From: Siphonodentalium dalli
Taxonomy: Eukaryota > Mollusca > Scaphopoda > Gadilida > Siphonodentaliidae
Direction of reading: 5' to 3'
Length of the DNA: 64,000 bases
Assembly: GCA_032622095.1 (NCBI GenBank)
Contig: CP136068.1
Span: 148,317,365 to 148,381,364 of the forward strand
Below the pieces are notes generated by a model. That model had not been told where the DNA came from. It made no database searches and saw only the letters and a list, made by a program, of their open reading frames with translations. This document shows positions 57,001 to 63,305 of this stretch, piece after piece; position 1 is the stretch's first letter, and each line of letters opens with the position of its first letter. The translations under genes were made by a program, and so were the position numbers.

Positions 57001-59030
57001 ATGGGTACCAAAGCACCAGTATAGTATTATTGGCAAAAATTTGCTTTGGATAACAAACAGTTTTCAGTTTCACCATTATTTTTATGAGACACAGAATATG
57101 TCATCGTTTCAAAGCCTTGAAATTTTGTGTCTGACATATGCAGAATGAGGTCCCAAGAGGGTGAATTTAGTGATGCCATCCCGCACGGTGGGCTAACATC
57201 ATCAAATTCACCCTCTGGTAACCTCATTCATGGGGCCCTTGCGAATCATGGATTTACATTTTGAATCGGGGTAAGAGATTCGAAATCACATCGAATCTCG
57301 AATCAAATCATTTTATCGAGTTCATCAACAGTGAAGAGGTGGAACAGTTCGGGAAACACTTAAAGTGATATGAAACACTCCGATAGGGTGTTAAATAGAA
57401 ATGGAGAACAATCTTGTTCAAAGTAGTTTTGTTTACAAATATTATATCTAGATTGACAACACATATCGTCATTGTTATATATTAATTAAATGCAGTGACT
57501 GTCGATGACGAAATCAGTTTCGTTAGTTTATTGCCGATAGATGCGTCCCGAATCGAGTAGTAAATATTTACAATTTAGCATAGTTCAGACAATGTTTTCT
57601 ATGGAGCGGTACGGTCGATTTGCTTGAGTTTTCGGTTATGTCAGTAGAATGCTACATAATAAGTACATAATATGTCTTTAAATGGTAGCTTTAACGAACA
57701 AAAACCTCTTAATAACTGATCGCCAATGGACTGTATACCGGTATTACCTAAACATATTAATGCTTATTCTGCGTAATATGCATGCATCTCATTTTCCTGA
57801 GAAATACTGATGGATGTTAAAGGTACTCAATCCGATCAGACCCTCATAAATTACTATTTCTTTGGCTTTGGCGGTAAAAAATATTTCATGCGAGTCGAGG
57901 AACCTACCCATCAATGCTCAGAGTGATCAGATATCAATTTTTGAAGTTTTGTTATTTCTATTGTTTGTGGCCCAGAAACACGCCATCAAAAGGATGGTCT
58001 TGGTCAAAATAGCGTTATTATTACCACTTGATTTTAGAGTTATCCATCTTCGTATGTTTGAATAAGTGTTTCTGGAGCAATTATTAGTACCTAAAGAATG
58101 CCTTATAACTTTGACATTTGTGAACGGATTCAAAACAATTTTGGTATGTGAGTTGCTCCCAATGACTATTTACTGCCTGTAGAAAATGGGTCACGTCCGA
58201 ACTTTTTGACAAGAGTTATCCATCTTTGATGACTTTTTTGCAATTTTATCACCTGTTAGCGCGATAACTCAAATCAAATATTAACTGATTCAAACCATAT
58301 TTGATATATGAGTCTCTGCAACAATATCTCGGACGAGTTTGAAAACCAGGTTTGTCCAAATTTTTCTCCCGGAGTTATGGACCTTAGTTTGTCTATTTTT
58401 AGCATGTTTTTCACTGTTAGCGCGATAACTCAATTAAATATTAACTGATTCAAACCATATTTGATATATCCGTTAGCGCGATAACTCTATGAGATATTAA
58501 CCAATCATTCAATTTATATTTGGTATATAATTGTATTGCAATAATATCTCAGACGAGTTTGAAAACCAGGTTTGTCCGATATTTTGGGCCTTGTGTGGGC
58601 CTTATTGCCAAGTTATTGGCAGAAGTTTTTTTTCGACTGCCAATAAACTTGACATAGCATCTTAGATGCGTACCCCTTGTTTTATCTCGTTATAACGAGA
58701 TACGATCTCGTTATAACGAGGATAACTAGAAACTTTCTCGGAATAACGAGAAACGCATCTCGTTATAACGAGAAACTAAGTCGTTATAACGAGAAACTAA
58801 GTTGTTATAACGAGAAACTAAGTCGTTATAACGAGAAACTTTCTCATTATAACGAGAAACTAAGTAGTTATATCGAGAAACTAAATCGTTATAACGAGAA
58901 ACTTTCTTGTTATAACGAGAAACTAAGTCGTTATATAATCATTGGGATTTATGTTTTCTGTTTCAGTTTTGCCATTGATGACTGTCTATATTTAGAAAAG
59001 CAGCCTCCACAGAAAACCAAGCAGTCATGA
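35785..59030 (+). CDS. PGAP3: PGAP3 / Per1-like GPI-specific phospholipase A2 (join of 7 exons)
   Basis: Join 35785-36081, 37754-37903, 40311-40373, 47036-47097, 52851-52987, 56245-56449 and 58967-59030: 978 bases, 325 aa (family about 320). PGAP3 removes an sn-2 acyl chain from GPI anchors in the Golgi so that a saturated chain can replace it, which lets GPI proteins enter lipid rafts. Visible: signal peptide 1-30; Cys-rich lumenal domain with QFHGK-like PKFHGK at 94-99; then about seven membrane segments; FHSRDTDFTEKMDY at 161-174 and FDAHSLWH at 286-293. These hold the His and Asp residues conserved in the CREST hydrolase superfamily (H162, D173, H289, H293). In-frame TGA TGA directly upstream fixes the start. 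All introns are GT-AG and rich in MITEs. Identification is by strong resemblance to known PGAP3. Confidence 0.95.
36096..36858. mobile_element. 763-bp hAT-like element beside the PGAP3 exon 1 donor
   Basis: The termini TAGTGTTGAAACGATTA and TAATCGTTTCAACCCTA are inverted, and TTAGGCCA is duplicated exactly (36088-36095, 36859-36866). The TAGNGTTGAAACGATTA start is of the common hAT type. Subterminal GAGTCGAC/CGACTAGTCG words occur at both ends. No transposase. Confidence 0.85.
36966..37200. mobile_element. family G element, partly decayed
   Basis: ACCTTTCTATACTAAATACT followed by CACGAGTAGTTCCCTTAGGA and an inverted GAACTTATCTGAACATTTCC. Right-hand end not defined. Sequence from 37200 to 37753 contains two diverged copies of a segment (TTTTCTGATTGTTT..., near 37460 and 37640) but no known element. 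Confidence 0.5.
37754..37903 (+). CDS. PGAP3: PGAP3 exon 2: first membrane segment
   Basis: 50 codons between AAATTTCAG| and TTG|GTTAGT, phase 0. WPFVRMFGMQEPASVLFSIL follows PKFHGK exactly as in other PGAP3 proteins, and PMYYVWHGSAL leads to exon 3. Confidence 0.92.
37932..38090. mobile_element. family A2 fragment
   Basis: TTAACCCTTTCATTACTGG, then a shortened cassette (TCTCTTATATATGCCTTGC) and spacer CTTACAAGGTCAAGGTAAAT. The right end is missing. It begins 28 nt after PGAP3 exon 2. Confidence 0.6.
38206..38355. mobile_element. family I CCCTTT element, truncated
   Basis: TTAACCCTTTCAGTGCCAAG, then a perfect palindrome around GAGCTCTTAGAGCTC. The right part is lost. A fuller copy is at 56489. 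A family E fragment (CCCCGTATCATCAGATTCCA) follows at about 38415-38500. Confidence 0.6.
39088..39252. mobile_element. family C palindrome with internal deletion
   Basis: TA-flanked, CAGTAATGCCCTAAATAATC at the left and its complement at the right. The inner part of the right arm is missing, so it folds only at its ends. Confidence 0.7.
39501..40136. mobile_element. family B MITE with nested I/A hybrid
   Basis: CAAGCCTTGAAGTAG to CTATTTCAAGGCTTG, with the two B palindromes. The spacer is interrupted by a TTAA element at 39734-39932; comparison with B spacers at 6001-6030 supports insertion there. No 8-bp duplication is evident around the B copy. Confidence 0.7.
39734..39932. mobile_element. 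hybrid TTAA element: family I-like ends with an A1 hairpin cassette
   Basis: TTAA-flanked. The ends TCCTTTTAGTGCCAG and CTGGCACTCAAAGGG, and the subterminal TATGGGTCGATACAAAAATC, match family I (56489-56727). The centre carries the A1 cassette (about 39810-39885, core GGCGACCTATGGTCGAC). Confidence 0.75.
40311..40373 (+). CDS. PGAP3: PGAP3 exon 3: His-containing catalytic-site segment
   Basis: 21 codons, VGMNTWFWAAVFHSRDTDFTE, between CTTTTCAG| and GAG|GTAACT, phase 0. It holds the conserved FHxRDTDxTE motif. Confidence 0.93.
40522..42118. mobile_element. family M TTAA element, 1.6 kb
   Basis: TTAA flanks the ends CCCTTTGAACCC and GGGTTCAAAGGG. Two diverged internal copies (about 40640-40930 and 41010-41300) share AGATATATCTG, CAGAAGAGTGAACC and GGTAACGGTT. 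No transposase is seen. It is the longest CCCTTT-type element here and lies in PGAP3 intron 3. Confidence 0.7.
42119..42880 (+). mobile_element. tandem-repeat element, about 170-bp units, TATACCCC hairpin start
   Basis: A hairpin (TATACCCC/GGGGTATA) and CCGTCCGTGCGTCC lead into about 3.5 units with GGTATGGATGTTCACTACTA, GAGTTATTCATCTTTGTTTA and TTGGCTTTTTGGTCCGTC. It ends near AAGGGGGTATGTACCGGACG. In design it is like family Q but the sequence is different. Confidence 0.65.
43039..43497. mobile_element. family J TA-flanked element with two A1 hairpins
   Basis: TGTGACCCACCATATCGAAT with its complement at the right, longer repeats than copy 1 (through GTCGGAAGTCGGGATTTTTT). TA on both sides. 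The two cassettes (about 43093-43157 and 43376-43444) are opposed. Confidence 0.8.
44046..44445. repeat. family K repeat
   Basis: GGGACCAGCCTAGTGG, AGTCACTTTTCCCTGGGACA and GGAGAAGATGTCTCCCAAGT relate to 14870-15060 and, inverted, to 45265-45510. Borders unresolved. Confidence 0.4.
44622..45077 (-). mobile_element. family E TTAA element, reverse orientation
   Basis: ATCAGATCAGACGGCCCCCA to GGATTATGCATCTTTAA. Its outer left tip is missing, while TTAA is kept on the right (45074-45077). The interior is fully collinear with 21082-21546. Confidence 0.7.
45724..45936. mobile_element. family C palindromic MITE, full 213 bp
   Basis: TA-flanked, arms beginning CAGTAATGCTCTAATTAATC and meeting at CTCTCCCCGAGAG. 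Identical in length to the copy at 62579-62791. Confidence 0.85.
45945..46340 (+). pseudogene. Penelope-like element GIY-YIG endonuclease relic
   Basis: The frame reads VVYAITCRKCPGKIYVGETG, then H, PVGSHFNLSEHD and, after a frame change near 46150-46165, KTVELKVISQLN and LNRDQGFLAHY. A paired CxxC, IYVGET and HFN...H pattern is typical of the C-terminal GIY-YIG domain of Penelope-like retroelements. The reverse transcriptase part is absent and the frame is broken. The 118-residue open frame starting at 45844 is partly a C palindrome. Confidence 0.7.
46486..46507. mobile_element. family A2 right-end scrap
   Basis: ACATCATGAAAGGGTTAA is the terminal part of an A2 element. Its TTAA is the same one that borders the following family F copy. 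Confidence 0.45.
46504..46997. mobile_element. family F TTAA element, second copy
   Basis: TTAAAGGTACGGTTGGCC to GCCTCACGTGCCTTTAA, collinear with 6906-7407. It ends 38 nt before PGAP3 exon 4. Confidence 0.8.
47036..47097 (+). CDS. PGAP3: PGAP3 exon 4: membrane segment after the KMDYF motif
   Basis: 62 bases between TTTTCAG| and CG|GTGAGT, with the Arg codon split by the intron. KMDYFFAFSLVLYNSFILGC continues the conserved TEKMDYF motif. Confidence 0.9.
49275..50451. mobile_element. 1.18-kb insertion with AAGGACGACC termini inside family Q
   Basis: The ends AAGGACGACC and GGTCGTCCTT are inverted; the right end folds further (AAGGACGACCTGCGCATATG at 50388). The interior contains an E2F-like TTTCGCGGGAAA near 49923 and three YY1-like boxes near 50302-50357. 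No transposase or clear duplication. Confidence 0.55.
50302..50357 (+). promoter_or_regulatory. three spaced CAAGATGGCGGC boxes (YY1-like)
   Basis: CAAGATGGCGGC at about 50302, CAAGATGGCGGC at 50324 and CAAGATGGTGGC at 50346, spaced 22 bp. AAGATGGCGGC is the vertebrate YY1 consensus. A regulatory role here is inference. Confidence 0.4.
51017..51222. mobile_element. family G fragment abutting family Q
   Basis: Reverse G sequence (CATTGGAATGGTCTATTATT, CATTTCCTAAGTGATAACTA, ACTCGTCAATGAGTATTTA) directly follows the 3' end of family Q element 3. Confidence 0.55.
51592..51991. mobile_element. family A1 TTAA element, full length, two hairpins
   Basis: TTAA-flanked, CCCTTTACCCAACAAACCGG to TTCTGTTGGGTAAAGGG. 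This and 62058-62455 are the best full copies (about 400 bp): terminus, unique A1 segment, cassette, AT-rich spacer, opposed cassette, terminus. Confidence 0.85.
51992..52070. mobile_element. family A2 fragment joined to A1
   Basis: CTCTTTCATGACTGGAGC after the A1 element's TTAA, then half a cassette ending at GAGTCTCCCATC. The rest is missing. Confidence 0.55.
52501..52829 (+). mobile_element. family L TTAA element next to PGAP3 exon 5
   Basis: TTAAAGTGATGTGAAACACT to CATAATATGTCTTTAA with TTAA at both ends. A second copy is at 57360-57681, and a partial one at about 62840-63000. The right end is 21 nt before exon 5, leaving only the polypyrimidine tract and acceptor outside. Confidence 0.75.
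52851..52987 (+). CDS. PGAP3: PGAP3 exon 5
   Basis: 137 bases between CTGTTTTCAG| and ACAGTTG|GTAAGT. It encodes the end of the split Arg codon, KKKITVIAILLLIFFAQHID and YNMQVNVTV. The 3' 60 bases are duplicated in the following intron. Confidence 0.92.
53006..53065 (+). pseudogene. tandem duplicate of the end of PGAP3 exon 5
   Basis: 60 bases starting CATAGATTACCTATCATCAG repeat 52923-52982 with a single silent C/T difference, 83 bp downstream. The copy lacks the upstream acceptor and a GT donor at the matching place, so it should not be spliced in. Confidence 0.85.
53195..53350. mobile_element. family B half-element joined to family K scrap
   Basis: One B palindrome (GAGGCCCCCAGAGGGTGAAT and complement) up to about 53286, then GGGACCAGCCTAGACC with GAAGTGACTTCTCCCTGTCA of family K. 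Confidence 0.5.
53682..53933. mobile_element. family B hAT-like MITE, 252 bp, exact duplication
   Basis: CAAGCCTTGAAAAAGTGTGT to CACACTATTTCAAGGCTTG; GCACCCAC duplicated exactly (53674-53681, 53934-53941). This is the cleanest copy for defining the family. Two palindromes are back to back without the long spacer. Confidence 0.85.
54001..54222. mobile_element. decayed family B fragments
   Basis: GATGAGGCCTAAAGAGAATG and two damaged palindromes around AATGAGGTCCCCAGAGG and CACCCTCCTGGGACCTCATT. Confidence 0.55.
54393..54427 (+). mobile_element. solitary family Q 3' end
   Basis: CAAGTTGAACTATAGGTTCT followed by TTGACACTTTCATTT matches the 3' end of family Q with a few changes; no tandem units precede it. 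Confidence 0.5.
54685..55616. mobile_element. 932-bp element with 9-bp duplication (Mutator-like)
   Basis: TAGTCCAAGTCTTCTCGTAC with its complement at the right, continuing through TAAGATATTGGGATGG (over 45 bp). ATATACATG is duplicated exactly (54676-54684, 55617-55625). A 9-bp site and long termini fit MULEs. No transposase. It lies in PGAP3 intron 5. Confidence 0.75.
56245..56449 (+). CDS. PGAP3: PGAP3 exon 6: last membrane segments and HxxxH motif
   Basis: 205 bases between GACTCCACAG| and TATAG|GTAAGA. It encodes SFNAIGWLVWCA, ELKDFPPILW and FDAHSLWHASTSLLGLLWY, the conserved DAHxxWH catalytic motif. Both end codons are split. Confidence 0.93.
56489..56727. mobile_element. family I CCCTTT element
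   Basis: TTAACCCTTTCAGTACCAAG to CTTCGCACTGAAAGGG; the right TTAA is mutated. The arms are nearly complementary over the whole length, meeting around the GAGCTCTAAGAGCT region. Confidence 0.7.
56753..56970. mobile_element. family A2 TTAA element
   Basis: TTAA-flanked, CCCTTTCACGATTGGAGC to ACGTCATGAAAGGG. The first cassette is intact; the second is mostly deleted. Confidence 0.7.
57111..57229. mobile_element. family B half-element
   Basis: AAAGCCTTGAAATTTTGTGT, then one palindrome (GGTCCCAAGAGGGTGAATTT and complement), truncated after CCTCATTC. Confidence 0.6.
57360..57681 (+). mobile_element. family L TTAA element
   Basis: TTAAAGTGATATGAAACACT to CATAATATGTCTTTAA. Collinear with 52501-52829 and TTAA-flanked. 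Confidence 0.75.
57817..58075 (-). mobile_element. family E element with large deletion
   Basis: TTAAAGGTACTCAATCCGAT is the terminus seen at the right of other E copies, fused to the opposite half (TTTGGCTTTGGCGGTAAAAA). The rest decays before about 58075. Confidence 0.6.
58680..58936 (+). repeat. about 20-bp minisatellite of CGTTATAACGAGAAACTAAG
   Basis: Roughly twelve units around the palindrome CTCGTTATAACGAG. It ends about 30 nt before the exon 7 acceptor, and the frame is open from 58677 through exon 7, giving a repetitive YNEKLSR peptide if intron 6 were retained. Confidence 0.85.
58967..59030 (+). CDS. PGAP3: PGAP3 exon 7: C-terminal end
   Basis: 64 bases after TCTGTTTCAG|, completing the split Ser codon, then FAIDDCLYLEKQPPQKTKQS and TGA. 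It agrees with the SF..DDxLYL end of other PGAP3 proteins. Confidence 0.92.
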
Positions 59031-59389
59031 CTGTACCTGATGTATTGAAGAAACTCTGTTATCATGAACTATCAATGAAACTACAGTGCTTGGATATTTC
59101 ATACATGTATATGATATACTTGTTCATCCATAAAATGTGAGGTTGTATTTATAAACATTTGTGTGTGCTGCTAATCAAAGATGTGTTTGGTTATAGCTAT
59201 GATCTAATTAATGGACCACTTTAACGAGGTTATAGGCCGGTAATTACCATGGTCATACCGCCAGTCAACTGCAGTCAAGCGGTATCACCATCAATGCTAG
59301 CGGTATCCGCGGGCTAATCTCACCGCTGTTATATTTTTTTAACTGAAATAACCTAGTAAATTACCACTGCGTTAATATTTTTACGACTG

Positions 59390-59940
59390 CTGTACACCAC
59401 ATTAATTTCATTCCAAGAAGTTTACCTATAAGTACTTTCCCCAAACTGTTCCTCGGTGAGAAAGAACTCAGATTTGTGGATTCGGTTAAATATCTGGGAC
59501 ATGTCATTAACAACGATTTATCTGACGATGGTGATATTGAACGTCAATATCGGGCAGTTTGTTTGAGAGTGAACACTTTAATGAGGAATTTTCTAAATGC
59601 TCACAGCAGGTGAAATTGTTTCTCTTTCAACGATACATCACCCCACTATATTGCTCTCATCTGTGGGTGTTATTCAAAAGAAAAACTTTAACTAAACTGA
59701 AAGTATGCTACAATAACGCGTATAGACTGTGATGGGTTATGATAGAAGATGTAGTGCGAGTGGAATGTTTGTTTCTGACTGTGTGATGACACTTGATATG
59801 CTAAGGAGAAAGTTTGTGTTTGGTTTCTGGGAACGTGTGAATGAATCCAACAATTATATACTATCTGCAATTGCTAATTCAGATATTATATACACATCTA
59901 ATTTATATAACCATTGGCGAAATATATTGTATATGTAAAA
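59390..59940 (+). pseudogene. non-LTR retrotransposon reverse transcriptase C-terminal relic
   Basis: KELRFVDSVKYLGHVINND, DIERQYRAVCLRVNTLMRNF and, after frame breaks, GYDRRCSASGMFVSDCVMTL and FGFWERVNESNN are typical of the region downstream of the catalytic core in LINE-type reverse transcriptases. The catalytic part and the endonuclease are absent. Several frameshifts. It lies 360 bp past the PGAP3 stop in the same orientation. Confidence 0.75.
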
Positions 59941-60005
59941 TGTGTGCAGAAATTTCAGATTTATTTGATAATTTAGCATTTACAAATATGGACTTCTTAG
60001 TCTGA

Positions 60006-60011
60006 AATAAA
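60006..60011 (+). terminator. AATAAA after the LINE relic
   Basis: A canonical signal about 65 nt after the relic's last recognisable codons. It could be the retroelement's own and might also end PGAP3 transcripts (about 1 kb 3'UTR); only weaker variants such as ATAAAA lie nearer. Confidence 0.35.
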
Positions 60012-60142
60012 GTATTATATATAATTGTTCTCATGAACACTGTCGAGTACCGCTGTAAAACCAGTGGTCAACCTCGTTAATGGGGGGGGTAATTAATTTG
60101 AGCATAGCTGTATCTCGACTATTAACCTGTGCCAATTTATCA

Positions 60143-60884
60143 TTAAAGATGGTCTATCTTTTCCTATAATATGTTTTTTATAGTTTCTTGGGTATAAAAT
60201 AATAGATTTGAATCCAAAACCCCCTGTCCAGAAACTCTGCGATCAATTAATATTGATTTTATTTCAAAAATTTTGGTATAATACGATAAATTTCGGACAT
60301 TTTACGTCTTGCGGGAATGTACGGAGCATAGCAAGTAGGAAAACTTTATCTCTATCTGAGATCGCCTGAATATATCATGACAGTCTGTAGTAAGGAAAAA
60401 TGTTCCATGTGATTAATGCATTATATAATAAAATATTGATACAAAATAAATATTAACCCTTTTTATAATGGATTCCCCCACGCAGTTATAAAATATTCAT
60501 TGGAATGGTCTATTATTCATCTGGAGGGGTTTTCAGGAAGACAGATAATAAAAGTTCAGAAGGAGTCCTATTTATTTGAGGGAACTTATTATCTGAACAT
60601 TTCCTAAGGGAACCACTCATCAATGAGTGTTTAGTATAGAAAGGGTTAATCTTATTATCTGTTCATTCCCTAAGGTAACAATTCATCAATGAGTGTTTAG
60701 TACAGAAAGTTTTGAACTTATTATCTGAACATTTCCTAAGGGAACTACTCATCAATGAGTATTTAGTGATGAAAGGGTTAACTGATAGAAGCATTTTTGG
60801 ACAGGTTTCTTCGACCCATATTTGTTATTTTATACCCCAGAAACTATATAAAATGTATTTAGGAAGAGATAATCCATCTTTAAC
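60143..60884. mobile_element. family H TTAA element containing a family G insertion
   Basis: TTAAAGATGGTCTATCTTTT at the left and AAGAGATAATCCATCTTTAA at the right. The centre TCAATTAATATTGATTTTAT is shared with 63306-63664. A G element sits at 60453-60781. Confidence 0.75.
60453..60781. mobile_element. family G TTAA element inserted in family H
   Basis: TTAACCCTTTTTATAATGG to GATGAAAGGGTTAA. The uninterrupted H copy has AT|TAAT at the matching point (near 63560), giving a direct empty site. Internally the right terminal part is repeated about three times (AACATTTCCTAAGGGAAC). Confidence 0.8.
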
Positions 60885-61150
60885 TCTTATCATCTCGACC
60901 ATTTATATGTGAGGTGCTAGCTGTATTGTATGTAATATGTCAATAACTTGTACAATATTGATCCAAGCTGTTCCAATTCATCTTAAATATTTGCATGTGA
61001 CTTATTATTTGGTGATGTTCCATTGTAAAGGATCATGCGGAACATGTCTTACCGGTATCATATGTCAACTCATTCTGGTCATTTCCCTGTGAGATGCCTT
61101 TGTTGAATGAAGTTTATCACCATATGGCCGTATTATGGGTCTTTCCTGCT

Positions 61151-61274
61151 CAAGTCTTGAAATAGTGAGTCATTTGCAGAATGAGGTCCTCTGAAGGTGA
61201 ATTTAGTGACGCTATCGATTGCAGTGCTAGCATCACCAAATTCACCCTCTGGGAACCTCATTCTGCTCAGGCAG
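61151..61274. mobile_element. family B half-element
   Basis: CAAGTCTTGAAATAGTGAGT, one palindrome, then directly joined to a family C arm. Confidence 0.6.
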
Positions 61275-61280
61275 CTCCCC

Positions 61281-61386
61281 GACAGCTTTCCGATGAATGG
61301 CAACAAGCCATATTTCACGACTAAATCCTGAAAAGTTACCCATAATTCTGCTGTGGTTAAGAGGTCGATTAATTAGAGCATTACTG
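61281..61386 (-). mobile_element. family C palindrome, one arm
   Basis: GACAGCTTTCCGATGAATGG to GAGCATTACTG, TA on the right only. The 61387-61920 stretch that follows shows no recognised feature. Confidence 0.65.
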
Positions 61387-61920
61387 TATGTTGTTACATT
61401 TTATGAGCGATTGCATATATTCAAACTCCATGCAGGGTTTATATCCCTTGATGACTCGATAAGACCGCTGTCACCGGTGACATTTCACCCACATATTGTG
61501 GACTTCTGTGATATAAATATATTTGTAATACGACCTTGCCCAAACCTACATACAAGGCTCGTCCTGATTGGTCAGTATCCTGTATTCCCATAACACCATA
61601 ATTCATTTCCACCATTTACTTATCAAACCATGTTAAGTTGAGCTTTAGTAATGTTACTGGAAATATCAATGGGGAAAAATGAATGTTGTGTTATTGATGT
61701 GTTTGTATTTAAGAGTAATTGTGAAGTTTTATATATTTTACATTATCTGTGATCATGAAAATTAAATGCTGATTTCCTCAAATTTCTGTCAAATAATTAA
61801 ACCCACCTGAAGACAGTTGCCCCGATATGTTCACACCTTCCAACAAGTGGCTTATTTCTCACTATAAACTATAAAATAACCACATGCAGGTAAATCAAAA
61901 AAATATAACATGTCTTAACA

Positions 61921-62061
61921 TGTCTCGCATTTATAAGAGAATGCACTGGCTTACAAGGTCAAGGTAAATACTTAGGCCAATGTGTTCTCTATGGTATAAG
62001 AGAATGCATTGGCACAGGATTTATCAAAATTACAGGAAGCTCCAGTCATGGATGAGTTTAA
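61921..62061. mobile_element. family A2 remnant
   Basis: TCTCGCATTTATAAGAGAAT, spacer GGCTTACAAGGTCAAGGTAA, then GAAGCTCCAGTCATGGATGA and the TTAA that also starts the next A1 element. Confidence 0.6.
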
Positions 62062-62455
62062 CCCTTTACCCAACAGAAGGGCCCCGTGCCAATGCATTCT
62101 CTTATATATGCGAGTCGACCATAGGTCGCCTCGCATATATAAGAGAATGCATTGGCTTGACACATTAAAAATTATAAAATTGTTAAAGAATGTAAGAAAA
62201 AATGGTAACAAGTGTTAAAAAAGATTTTTTTAGGCCAATGCATTCTCTTATATATGCGAGGCGACCTATGGTCGACTCGCATATATAAGAGAATGCATTG
62301 GCACAGGGCATAACTGTAACTATCACAATGTGGTCAAGGAGCCGGTTCCAATGATATCCATATTTGTATGGTTCTATTGAGACAGACCGAAGATATTTTA
62401 GGCTGTTGAAGCTTTATTTGGCCGGTTTTGGCCGGTCTGTTGGGTAAAGGGTTAA
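62058..62455. mobile_element. family A1 TTAA element, full length
   Basis: TTAA-flanked CCCTTTACCCAACAGAAGGG to GGTCTGTTGGGTAAAGGG, two opposed cassettes (about 62090-62155 and 62234-62305). Confidence 0.85.
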
Positions 62456-62578
62456 AGTGATTTGGAACAGTTAGCTGGGGTGTCCAGAACTGAGTAGCAA
62501 ATAATCTTGACTTCATTAGTTATTTTCATAAATTTGATATAAAAAATAGGCAGAAAACAGTGTCTTATCAACAGTGTA

Positions 62579-62791
62579 CAGTAATGCTCTAATTAATCGA
62601 CCTCTTAACCAAAGCAGAATTATGGGTAACTTTTCAGGATTTAGTCGGAAATATGGCTTGTTGCCATTCATCGGAAAGCTCTCGGCGAGAGCTTTCCGAT
62701 GAATGGCAACAAGCCATATTTCCGACTAAATCCTGAAAAGTTACCCATAATTCTGCTTTGGTTAAGAGGTCGATTAATTAGAGCATTACTG
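62579..62791. mobile_element. family C palindromic MITE, full 213 bp
   Basis: TA-flanked; the arms are essentially perfect and meet at CTCTCGGCGAGAG. Almost identical to 45724-45936, so probably recent. Confidence 0.85.
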
Positions 62792-63305
62792 TACATGCAC
62801 TGAATATTATTGGCTGAATCATTGCCTTATATTTACCACCGAATAAAGAAGTAAATATTTTCATTCGTGCATAGTTCAGACATTGTGTTCTCTGAAATGG
62901 CAGTCGAATTGGTTGTAATTTTCGACGATCTTAGTTGATGGATACATTCTTCCAGTGAAGAGAGTGTTTGGGTACTAACTTATCAGGGGTGTAAAATAAA
63001 ATAGGTTACTTTTATGATACCATCTTAAAATGATTAATCTTCTCGGAAAAGCTTGAACTCTGCGTCGACATTTTGTTTTTCCTCTTCAAGGAATAATGTT
63101 TCGCTTTGTTTCATTGGTCCAACGCATATAGTTTTATCCAATCATGATAGGTCGCTAAGGGTGACAACCCGTTAGTACTAGCGATTTGATTGGTCAGATT
63201 TGTTTAGGTTCACTTCCGCGTTAATTTCTGAGAAAATTCATTATTCGAATTTTGACTTTGAGCGTGATTAGCTCTCTTTTTATTTACTATATATACAGGC
63301 AACCG

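Noticed and set aside
58680-58936. Possible direct-repeat array with spacers
   Set aside because: Spacing is irregular and there is no spacer diversity; units are simple variants of one 20-mer.
58677-58966. Repetitive YNEKLSR protein
   Set aside because: It is the open frame of a 20-bp minisatellite in PGAP3 intron 6; there is no independent start, and the acceptor at 58966 gives a normal exon 7.
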